The position numbers and the translations under genes were made by a program. This document shows, in pieces, positions 22,315 through 31,043 of a stretch of 52,500 nt of DNA (position 1 is its first letter; every line of letters begins with the position of its first letter). The notes below the pieces were generated by a model that ran no database searches, was not told the origin of the DNA, and was given only the letters and a program-made list of their open reading frames with translations. Origin of the DNA: Chromera velia (Eukaryota > Sar > Chromeraceae); contig JAHBMJ010005220.1 of NCBI GenBank assembly GCA_018398765.1, forward strand, positions 1-52,500, written 5' to 3'.

Positions 22315-23468
22315 AAAGAGCTAGACACTGCTTGTCTAGGGGCGCCTTTGCCCATTAGCGCACACAGCACTTATAGGTGTTCGTTTTCAGAAGGTGTATG
22401 AAGCAAGGCTACTTCACTTCCAACCATCAATCAAGTCTCTGACTTATCTGACTCCATCATTCTATATCGCTGAATTACTGTTTATATACATTTATGTACA
22501 TGTAATTAATTCTGCATGCATTGATTTGTAAGATGCGTACGTGCTTGGTCATGGCTGAACTGCGCTAGTCGGACTTCGTGTCTGAGCCAGGCAGCCAGGT
22601 AAAGCTAGAAGAGAACGGGCGCCAAAGAGCCTAGAATGAACACTCACAGAGAGCCAATTGATTGAAGTTGTTTGTGCCAGAAGGTTCAAGACTGAGTTCG
22701 ATTTTAGACCGGGTTCAGATTCTTCCAAGTCAGAAGTTCAGTTCAGAGTGAGAATCGAATCTAAAGTTCAGAGAGAATCCTTTGAAGTTCAGAGCCGCCT
22801 CCTTTGACGAGCTTGAAATCTTTATTTCTAAATCGCACTTCAATTTTGTTTTTTCGTTTCAATCTGATTTTTCGGATTTTTCTGTTAAATATGTCCGTCC
22901 GATTTTCTGGACCCGTCCGATTTTCCAGACGCGTCCAATTTTCCGGATATGTCTAACGCCTGATCCAATGGCCTTGATCATCTTTCCAAGTGATCTCAAG
23001 TTGTGATTTTACCTGCAACACTTACTGTATCTAGCATTTTCCTAGGTGTGCTCCAATTGAGCTTGAACTCGTTTGGATCCCATTCCTGCAATTCTATATT
23101 TATTTATTTCTTTATGATTATAATCAATGTATTTAATTCATTTCTTTTTCTTATCTCACTTTTTCTTTATTTCCAAAAACAATTATTCACTAAATCTTTC
23201 TAAATAAATCTATTTTTTTTTTTATTTTATTTTTTTATCTTTCTTTTAGACTAAGTACTGTCTTTATTTTTACTAGCTGATCAATAATTTAATTCATCTA
23301 TATTTAACTAAACTAATTTAATAATTTCTTTACTTTTAAACTAAGACCATTAGCGATTTCCTCTGTATATTTCTAAGAGTCTAAAGTGCAACGGAACATG
23401 GCTCTCTGGAGGAGCACTGTGCGACGGGACTGGTTGGCCGGTGCCGGCCCGCTTACACGTTCTGCTTA
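22315..23468 (-). repeat. 5' LTR of the minus-strand Copia, split by an insertion
   Basis: Positions 22315-22556 and 23404-23468 together match the 16495-16814 LTR. The interruption is flanked by CATGGCT on both sides (22550-22556 and 23397-23403). Confidence 0.8.
22557..23396. mobile_element. 840 bp insertion of unknown type inside the LTR
   Basis: It is flanked by a 7 bp direct repeat CATGGCT, as a target duplication would leave. The first part is GC-balanced with several AAGTTCAGA-type repeats. The middle has three tandem units around CGTCCGATTTTC (about 22888-22950). The last 350 nt is very AT-rich. There are no terminal inverted repeats and no ORF of note. Class unknown. Confidence 0.6.
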
Positions 23469-23474
23469 TCTAGT

Positions 23475-23720
23475 GTACAAACCTTCTTGAACCCAAGTAC
23501 CACTTGAAAAAATCTAATCAAGATGATCTCTACCTGTGGCATCGTTTTTTAAGAAACCGTCTACGTCTACGGCGTAGATGGTCAAAACACCGTCCAGATA
23601 TGCGTCTTTGGCTTTCAAGAGTCCGTAAATAATCCACGTCTGCGGCACGGACTTTTAATTTTATCCAAAAATGCAGCTTGAACTTTCAAGTGGTAGTTAG
23701 GTTCAAGGAGGTCTACGTAC
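23475..23720. repeat. MITE-like 246 bp inverted repeat
   Basis: GTACAAACCTTCTTGAACCC at the left is mirrored by the segment ending AGGAGGTCTACGTAC at 23720. The arms pair over about 35 nt with a few mismatches (ACCACTTGAAA/TTTCAAGTGGT is exact). The interior contains smaller self-complementary blocks (GTCTACGGCGTAGA). Its left end touches the TCTAG duplication of the Copia element. Confidence 0.7.
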
Positions 23721-24125
23721 AAATACATGATGATGATGATGATGTATGAGGTTAAAACTGGTGAGCCATATAGGCTCTGGCCAACCTAGTATTTCCTGCA
23801 TGGATTCAATCCCTCGACCTAGGCCCCACTGGGGCATTTGCATGGATCAAAGCCTAGCTGGGGCGGAAATAGAAATGGAAACGGAGGGTAGCTCCACCCT
23901 CATGCAACTAGGGTTAAAATCTCCCTGCATCTACCTGCATCGGAACAAACTTGCAGTGGCAGGGGAAACGACTGAAAGGAGAGATAAAGCCAAAAACGGA
24001 GACCGGAAAAGTACATGATTTATTTATTAAAAAACACCTACAGCAATCGATGGAAAACATAGTACCACCCATCAAGTTGGCATTAACTGCGTTGATCATC
24101 CTAATATATCTTAATATTAAAAGCT

Positions 24126-25822
24126 TGTGTTGTGTGCCGCCTGAGTGCGGCCCACATGGATAGCACAGCGGCTACGGTATGTCCGACACCGAGCGTACGG
24201 GGGCCACGGCAATTATTCCATCCACCGCATCTGCACTATTATTCTGGCTCAGCACAGCTCTCTCTATTACTGTTCTGCATGCCCATGTTCTGCCCAGATG
24301 ACCGATGGAATGAAACCTCTTCTCTAGATTGACATACTTCATGTGACTGGATCTGAATCTGTTTGTCCTCAGTGTTGCTAGTGCATAGGCTAGCACACGA
24401 CATGGTAGCGAGCCTCACTTCAATCCAGTGATCCGTCCGTGAAGTCGGCAGCCGTCTCCTGCTCTCGACTTTTTCTAGAGAGAGGTTGTGTTCGTTGAGT
24501 CGCGCTCCCCGCTGCAGGCTCACCAGGACTTTTCTAGAGACATTGTCAGACGCGTTGATGCGCCACCTCTACTGCCTGCCTCTCTTGATCTTACATTCGG
24601 AGAGAAAATCTTTTCTTTCACTCTCACATTCTCTTTTGCAAAAGTGATTTTTCAGTGTATCTTTTCTTCCTATTGACTCAGAATTTTCGTTTGCACTCGA
24701 CACTCGATGTCTTTGTTTGGAGAAGTGCGTTCGAGTGTGGACGCCCTGCAGAAGGCGTGCCCACTTCCTCCGGGTGCTTCTATGGAGGGACTGGAGGACT
24801 ACTTCAACCACCTGGCCATTCACGCCCACAAGGTTCTGTCTCTTTTGTTTCGTTCTCGACTTGTGTCAAAGGAGAAGGCAGGTGTTTCTTGGGGTAGCGG
24901 AAAACGAAATCGTGGCAAGAATCGCCGCGAGAAGGGCCGGCCGCCAGCACAGCAGCCAGCGTCAAGCTCAACGCCCACCCTATCCTCCACATCTCTCCGT
25001 CCACCTTCCCCTTCCCCACCACTATTACCGTCTCCACTGACGGAAACACCTCTTTGCCCCCCTTCCGATCAGACTGCTCTTTTACCGAAGAAGCCGACTG
25101 CCCCCACCGTCCCTGTTTTGCCTGGGCTTGTGCAATCCGACCCACGTGATGCAAACCCAGAGCGCACCGTCCGAAAGAATCTGCCGATTGCTATTTCTTC
25201 CGTGCCGAAGGCAGAGAGGCAAAAACAGAAGAAAGAGCGTCGTGCAACCACTGTGGCTGCCCGCCCTGAAGAGAGGAACTCATCAGCTTCTGCACTCACC
25301 CCCCCTGATCCCATTTATCCCAATTCCGGCAACCTAACATCCTGTTATTCCGAAATCGCACCCACTCGTTCGAAGCCTCCTGTCAGTGACCCGCCGAAGA
25401 CCTCAGAGTTGCATCAGATTCCAATGGTTCGAGTCTGCTCCAAACTAATCCCATGTCCACTCGCACTTGATCCCCAACTGAAATTTGAAGTCATTCGGCG
25501 TCCCAAAACCCAAGAAGAGATAGAGGCCTGTAGTTTGATCTGTGGTGACCCTAACCAACCTACTCTTCGTCGCGAGTACGTCGACCCTACCACACTGCCT
25601 CCCTCTCTGTTGCCGTCCATCTATTGGGCACTGACTGAGCACAGTCAGACTCAGCCCGCTCCAGCACCACACACATTGCCAGCTATCCCTACCCCCGTAT
25701 ACCCCCGATTCGGAGCCCCCTCCTCGCAAGTCCCTCTTTCCTAGGTGGTTTTGAGTGCACTTGTTGCAGGAAGAAAGAAAAAGAAGAAAAAAGGAATCTA
25801 TGTTGTGTGCTGCCTGAGTGCG
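24126..25822 (+). mobile_element. Putative element carrying a 345-codon ORF, flanked by ~22 bp direct repeats
   Basis: TGTTGTGTGCCGCCTGAGTG near 24129 recurs as TGTTGTGTGCTGCCTGAGTG at 25801-25820. Just before the second copy is an A/G-rich stretch (about 25769-25797) after the ORF stop, like a degenerate poly(A) tail. This layout suits a target-primed insertion. The first 250 nt (from GGCCCACATGGATAGCAC) is repeated at 35588-35843 without the ORF, showing that the unit is repetitive in this genome. Confidence 0.5.
24707..25744 (+). CDS. Intronless 345-codon ORF, unknown, Pro/Ser-rich
   Basis: The frame is open from ATG at 24707 to TAG at 25742-25744 without any disruption, unlike all other element genes here. 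Residues 1-60 look ordered (MSLFGEVRSSVDALQKACPL, then a hydrophobic helix LLFRSRLV). Residues 60-130 are Lys/Arg, then Ser/Pro-rich. Residues 235-310 again look structured, with RVCSKLIPCPL and a KTQEEIEACSLICG segment. There is no signal peptide or membrane segment. I recognise no domain; a Gag- or ORF1-like nucleic-acid-binding protein of a retroelement is possible given the basic central part. Flanking direct repeats and an A-rich tail support a mobile origin. Confidence 0.5.
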   Translation: MSLFGEVRSSVDALQKACPLPPGASMEGLEDYFNHLAIHAHKVLSLLFRSRLVSKEKAGVSWGSGKRNRGKNRREKGRPPAQQPASSSTPTLSSTSLRPPSPSPPLLPSPLTETPLCPPSDQTALLPKKPTAPTVPVLPGLVQSDPRDANPERTVRKNLPIAISSVPKAERQKQKKERRATTVAARPEERNSSASALTPPDPIYPNSGNLTSCYSEIAPTRSKPPVSDPPKTSELHQIPMVRVCSKLIPCPLALDPQLKFEVIRRPKTQEEIEACSLICGDPNQPTLRREYVDPTTLPPSLLPSIYWALTEHSQTQPAPAPHTLPAIPTPVYPRFGAPSSQVPLS

Positions 25823-25833
25823 CCCTACAAAAA

Positions 25834-25899
25834 GTTATAGAAATGTTACAGAAACCTTATAGAAATATCATAGAAATCTGATAGAAATCCGATAGATAA
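25834..25899 (+). repeat. Six-unit array of 11 bp ATAGAAAT repeats
   Basis: Units of the form NNNATAGAAAT are repeated every 11 nt. The array is preceded by CCCTACAAAAA (25823-25833), the same terminal sequence that borders the reverse-oriented array at 35481-35578. Confidence 0.8.
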
Positions 25900-27520
25900 G
25901 TGATTAGTGATTAGTGGTGCCCTAGGGCACTGTCTGATAAGTGATTTAGTGGTGCCCTTGAGTACTGTCACCGTTTTGTCTTGTAGAGGTCGCCCCCGGG
26001 GTTGAAATCAATAGAAATCTACAGGATTACAAGATCATATTGTGTTCGGGGCCGGAGCCATAGACTTGCATACCAGTTATCTGACGTCCGCCTTGCACCA
26101 TATATTTATGCACATTACTCCACACCATGCATGCATACATGCAATAACACATCTTATTACGACCCATAAATTTCTTGCCTTGCACTTCAAACTTCAAAAC
26201 CATTGCTACTGCTAACAAACATAGATACAGTTGAATTACGGTCCCAGGATAATATTAAGTTATGCTTGATTTTCTCTGACGAAATGCGGGTGAATTCATT
26301 GTCTTGGAGGTTTGTCCTCATATGAAGGCACTCAATGCACATCAATATCTGGCATAGACATCAACGCACAGAAAACGAACGAAACTATCACTGGTGAAAG
26401 CAGAATTGATCCGACGTCTGCGTCTCTGTACGTACATGTGAAGCAGTTTTCAGGAAGGAGCAGGTGGAGGTTCTCTTGCATTTCATGCAGAGGGGATACC
26501 CCCTCCCCCTCCTTCTCCAAGAAGCAAGCAGAGTCAAGTTTGCAGACAGAAGAAAAAAAGAAAGAAAATCCTCACCTCCATTAACCGATTGAGAGCTGAA
26601 GCAGTGTGAGCTGTGCAAAATGCCGATAACCCCTTGAAAGAAGCAACGAGCATGCAGAAAAGATTTAATGATCTCTTTTTCAAGGTACAAGGATCTACTC
26701 AACTAGATCCTATTGTTGGTTTCTTTAGACATCAGCTCCAAAGAAAGTAAAAGAAAGACTGTTTGCCGTATTGTGGTTGCACGACGCAACCCTCCGAACC
26801 TGGCAGTGCTCTCTATATTGAAAAGTGAATGGAAGAAAAACATCAGAAAGAAACAGGCAGCTGGACGTTAACTCAAAAATAAAAATTAATAAATGTTTTT
26901 GGAAGTAATCAATTGTGAGTGAATATTAATTTGTCTTTCAGCAGCTACTACCGCATAATAATCAGCTGAACCTTTATGGGGATATTTTTCATTCTTCCTG
27001 CAGGAAGAATTAAAAGATTTTTTAATGTGATGTATACCCCCATAAAAGGTAGTCTATGTAAAAATATTGACAAACAAGCTTCTACTTAGCTCCAGCCCCT
27101 TCAATTATAGAAATAAATGATTTCATTTTATTTAAGTGTTCTGTATTTAGCGCAAATACGCAAGCGGGCCCGCCCATGCATGCCCATGCCCCTTAGCACC
27201 GCGCATAGATATAGAACCCGGCCGCGCACCGCGCGTCGCGCCAAAAAATAATTTTTTGGATGGTAGCCACCGTCTCCACTCAACAACGATGTGTTGTTTC
27301 TGGAAAGAAGCTCGAACTGCCTCTATTTCTTACTAGTCTAGCATCAACAAACAGAAGAGTATTAAAGTGATTTCAGCAAAAGACTTCAGTCTTGAGCTTA
27401 GAACTCTGTATAGCGTTGTCCTTGACGAGGCTTGATAAACCTGAAACCGGTTGGATCTAAGCGCTTTTGGATTTTCTGTTCACGACAAGGAGGAGGTGTT
27501 TTTCAAATCAATTATCAGTA
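25900..27520. other. Gene-poor intergenic stretch
   Basis: I find no supported gene. Short open frames near 26312-26702 overlap on both strands and have no recognisable content. A GC-rich block near 27170-27245 (GGCCGCGCACCGCGCGTCGCG) stands out from AT-rich surroundings. From 26880 to 27140 the sequence is AT-rich. Confidence 0.4.
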
Positions 27521-27524
27521 ATAG

Positions 27525-27797
27525 AAATATCATAGAAATTTTAATATAGAAATCAGGCCTAAATTTCTATAATTTATAGAAATTTTATCGGATTTCTATA
27601 CGTACATTTCTATAAAGATTATAAGATATAGAAATCGATAGTCGACAATAGAAATAAATAGAAATGGGGCTTTGATTTCTATTAAATTTCTATAAGATTT
27701 CTATTGATTTCTATACATTTATAGAAAGGTATAGAAATCTGGTGAGATTTGTATAAATTATAGAAATTTAGGCCTGATTTCTATATTGAGATTTCTA
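27525..27797. repeat. ATAGAAAT repeat palindrome
   Basis: Many TAGAAAT and ATTTCTA units in both orientations. The outer parts form an inverted repeat: ATATAGAAATCAGGCCTAAA near 27546 is mirrored by TTTAGGCCTGATTTCTATAT near 27768. It is related to the arrays at 25834 and 35481 but less regular in spacing. Confidence 0.75.
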
Positions 27798-27940
27798 TCT
27801 AGGCAACCAATACAAAAACAAAAAAAATAAATACCAAAATTTCATTTTTGGTTTTTATGTTTTTTTTTGGAAAGTGCTACTTATAAATAGACTCAGTTTC
27901 CTATGCTAGTTTTTAAACTATATAAGTTTTCATCTATTTT

Positions 27941-27942
<2 letters not shown>

Positions 27943-27982
<40 letters not shown>

Positions 27983-28166
27983 GTTCCCCTCTTCGACTAC
28001 TGATCTCCTTGTCTGTCCTCGATTGAGCCCTGTTTCTCTGTCTTTTTTTCTTTCTCATTTTCAGCCGTTGTACCAGTAACCTCTCCTTCTTTTTTCTCCA
28101 CTTTTTATGAAACCTTGATCTCGTGATACCAGACGCACATACACACACACAGAGAGGGGAGGGAGG

Positions 28167-28210
<44 letters not shown>

Positions 28211-28215
28211 TAGAC
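27943..28215. repeat. (GA)n and (CA)n microsatellites
   Basis: Pure GA run at about 27943-27980, CA run at about 28139-28151 and GA/GGGA run to about 28210. Open minus-strand frames across it are compositional. Confidence 0.9.
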
Positions 28216-28418
28216 AGAGGGCAAGAGGGTAAGAGCATCTGGTAGAAGAGTTAGACAGATAGACGGGCTTCGCATTCACACAAGTAAAGCACACAAAGAC
28301 CTCGCCCCCAGACAGCCAGAGCAGCCGAAAAAGGCAGTCAAAGAAAAGAAGGGAAGCTGGGTTCAGGGCTGTCAGGTGAAGGAAATTCTTAGGAAGTACA
28401 AGCAGGGAAGAGGATGGC

Positions 28419-28643
28419 GTTATGAGATGACATGGCATGGCTGGCAGTCAACATCATATGAAACAGCCTCGCTCATGCGCAAGCACGCCCTTCCAGAAGT
28501 GGAAGAGTTTGAGACAAAATGTAGTTGTTAAACTATTTGCCAAATGTTGTGAAATAAGGGTTCATCAATTGATAATCTGCCTTATGTGTTGTGACTTGCC
28601 GAACGCTAGACGTCTATTATGGGCCGATAGCGATAGCGTATGA
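28419..28643 (+). mobile_element. RT-less short derivative of the 9088-10917 element
   Basis: It contains the left 110 nt (CATGGCATGGCTGGCAGTC through GTAGTTGTTAA) fused to the right 110 nt (ACTATTTGCCAAATG through GATAGCGATAGCGTATGA) of the longer element, in the same orientation. It is a 225 bp non-autonomous copy made by internal deletion. Confidence 0.75.
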
Positions 28644-28649
28644 CGATCA

Positions 28650-29525
28650 GATTCTATTGCACCGACTGACTGAATGCACAGAAACAAGAGCAAATTAAGA
28701 GGCTCTGAATGCAATTATAATCAAAATTGAAGCTAAATTAGACAGAGCCTAAGAAAGAGAGAGAAAGTGGTTGCTATCGAAAGACTCCACCTCTCTAAAA
28801 CATGCCATGCAAAGCGAATTGTTGGCACGAATGAAGGTTACCCTGGCACTCAGATACTCACCCATACCGGCCCTGCGACTCTTGTGAAACATCTGTTTGC
28901 GCCCTCCATCGTAAGGCCTGCGATTCGATGCATGTGATGGTTACTTACCTCTCTTCCCGTGTCACCTTTGAATGTTCTTTTTCCATCTCCCACATACATC
29001 TCCCATCCCCTTTCTCCACCGGTCTTCCTGTCTGCCTCTGCTGCCTGAGAGTCTCTGTTGCAGTTGTCGTACTCCTCCCACAGAAGGGAAACGACATCAG
29101 TGATTTAGAAAGCATCTTCTAGATGCAGGGTGTTTAGAGTTGCGAGAGTGAAGCCCCCTCCCGTTATATGATGCAGGTCTGACAAAGGGGCAATAAAGCA
29201 TTGTCCTAGACTTATGCACTGCATGATGGCCTATAGACCGATTAATAATAATAATGATGATGATGATGATGATGCATTCATTCATATATGCATGAACAGA
29301 TTGCTGTATTCATTCCATCCGAGGGCTGATTAGAGGGCTGAACCCCTTGGCCCTCAATTGTGTGAAGCCTAGTATGAAGCCTTTGATGGCCTAATCGCTG
29401 TCCGAGTCTCTCATTTCTTTGTTCCTCCTGCCTATTTGTTATTGCCCGTTTCCTAGCCCGTTCCTTGACTTAGTCCTTGACTTAACCTAGGCTAGAACCA
29501 AGGACTTAACGCATTATATTGACTT
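28650..29525. other. Intergenic stretch, no gene seen
   Basis: No supported ORF or RNA gene. A short (ATGATG/AATAAT)n run lies at about 29245-29275. Confidence 0.4.
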
Positions 29526-29530
29526 TCAAA
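29526..29530. repeat. Target-site duplication TCAAA (left)
   Basis: TCAAA precedes the 5' LTR and is repeated exactly after the 3' LTR at 35346-35350. Confidence 0.9.
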
Positions 29531-29767
29531 TGTCAGATCGATTATCCCGCGGCCGGCGCGCATCTGCTTGGCCCGGGTCCAGCGCTTTTATGGGCCGCAA
29601 TGCATATGAATGTATGGATGACGAATTCTGTGAAAGCATGCCAATCTCTCAGCAATTGGCCTGCTCCAATGGTTGAAAACCGTTGAGGGGAGATCGTTTC
29701 TTGTCTCTCCTATGTGACAGACTTTCTGTATAGAATTTTATGCCCTCAGTTCATCACTTATTCTACA
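29531..29767 (+). repeat. 5' LTR of the plus-strand Copia
   Basis: 237 bp, TG...CA ends, about 93% identical to the 3' LTR by eye. It contains the GC-rich CCGCGGCCGGCGCGC block near the start and an AT-rich end. Confidence 0.92.
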
Positions 29768-29810
29768 TGTGGTACATCTGAAGCGGGCACGAACTGACGT
29801 ACATAGGCGC

Positions 29811-31004
29811 ATGCAGATACCTGTCCCTCTTGTCCGGTCTCCAAAGTTTTCGGTTTCTTCAGTCACGATAGGGGACAACGAACATTCCCAAGAGTTCGTT
29901 CTCCGTTCCTTTCCGAAGATGGACTGGGTTACATCAGTCAAAAACGTTGCTCACTTTCAGTTTTGGCACGTTGGCTATGAGATGCTTGCGGATTTCAACT
30001 TCTCAGATATTGAGGATGAGGAGAGGAAGAATAAGTCCGTGAAGACTTCTCATGTCCTGGCTGCCTAGAAGGGCGACTTCCAGCAGATGGTTATGGACAT
30101 CCAGAAGCTGGACCAGGTGGGACTCCGCGGATTCGATTTGTTTACCAAACTCAAGCGGCAGTACAATAAGAATGTTGCAGTGGAGAAGAACGCCGAGCGT
30201 CAGAAGCATAGGGAACTGGAGAGAAAGCAGGGAGAAGAGCTCGACGACGTAGTTGACAGGCAGGGGCATCAGATCTTCTCCTGCCAGCGCGTCGGCTATG
30301 AACCCCCCAATACAGAAGAGAAGGAGACCATTGAGCAGCTCATGACAGAGGGTGAATTCGATCAGGTGCTCACTGCAGCCATCGTAATCAAGATTATCCT
30401 CTCCCTCTTTGGTATTAAGTCCTCTATGTTTGGTGACGCCGTCTCCGCGTCTACCAGAACAACAGGAGGCCTGTCTTTGGTGTCCTCGCCCCGTTTCGGT
30501 TCCTCTCCTTCTGCCTCCTCTGAGCAGTAGGTCCAGATTGCTGCCGATCCCCAGATTAAGATAGAGGACATCAACTACGATGGCATCTCTTATGAGTTGC
30601 TGGCCACTCTGGCCAAGACGATCGGTCTTGTGAAGAAGCTGAGGAAGGTGAGGAAGAGGGGGCACAGGCAGAGGGAGAGAGATGGCACATCTAGAGTGAA
30701 GGAGAGAGAGAATGCACAGCAGGCTGCCGGGAGGGGTCGTTCTCCTTCCCACGGCGGTTAGAACAGCTCGTCCAAGTCCCGTTCTCGACCTCCTCCTCAG
30801 TCTTGCTCTGCCCCCAAGAAGGGGGACTGTCCCAACTGTGGTTTAAAGTATGGCTCCAAGGCTGAGGACTGCTACGCCTTCGAGAAGAAGTGCAACTACG
30901 AGCCATGCGGGAAGAAGGGATACTTTGAGAGGATGTGTTGCAAGAAGAAGGCCGATGAGGGGAAAGCCGGGAGCTCTGGGTCCTCGTCTTCCTCATCAAA
31001 CTAG
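29811..31004 (+). pseudogene. Copia Gag with zinc knuckle, broken by TAG codons
   Basis: The frame from the ATG at 29811 runs through TAG at 30066, 30528, 30759 and 31002 without any other stop. The N-terminal half resembles the Copia Gag (UBN2-like) helical region: WHVGYEMLADFNFSDIEDE, GLRGFDLFTKLKRQ, and a late VIKIILSLFG segment. The C-terminal part is Arg-rich with PNCGLKYGSKAEDC and a second knuckle EPCGKKGYFERMC, where Tyr replaces the zinc-binding His (a CAC to TAC change). The product would bind and package the element RNA. The stops, if not read through, leave only about 85 residues. Confidence 0.8.
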
Positions 31005-31036
31005 ACCTGTCAGGCCAGCAGTCAGCCACCAGGGCA

Positions 31037-31043
31037 GGGGGGG
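31037..31043 (+). promoter_or_regulatory. Candidate -1 frameshift site (G-GGG-GGG) between Gag and Pol
   Basis: Gag codons are in frame with ...CAG-GGG-GGG; Pol continues in the -1 frame from 31043 (GAT CTT TCT). The seven Gs therefore sit exactly as X-XXY-YYZ. The zero frame has no stop just downstream, and a G-rich segment at 31068-31093 follows. A plain 1 nt indel in the homopolymer explains the data equally well. Confidence 0.4.

Larger units (their letters stand above)
16495..23468 (-). mobile_element. Copia-type LTR retrotransposon, minus strand, decayed and interrupted
   Basis: The two LTRs are 16495-16814 (3' LTR in element sense) and 22315-22556 plus 23404-23468 (5' LTR, split by an insertion). 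They share nearly all of their sequence; the 3' copy has a 13 nt internal duplication near 16785. The polypurine tract (GATAGGGGGG on the minus strand, 16815-16824) touches the 3' LTR, and TCTAG flanks both ends. The internal order on the minus strand is Gag with zinc knuckles, protease, integrase, RT, RNase H, which is the Copia order. The LTR ends are TA...TT rather than TG...CA, if this boundary is right. Many stops and frame changes make it non-functional. Confidence 0.85.

Noticed and set aside
25834-25899. CRISPR-like regular spacing
   Set aside because: The 11 bp units have no spacers of 25-40 nt, and the window is eukaryotic.
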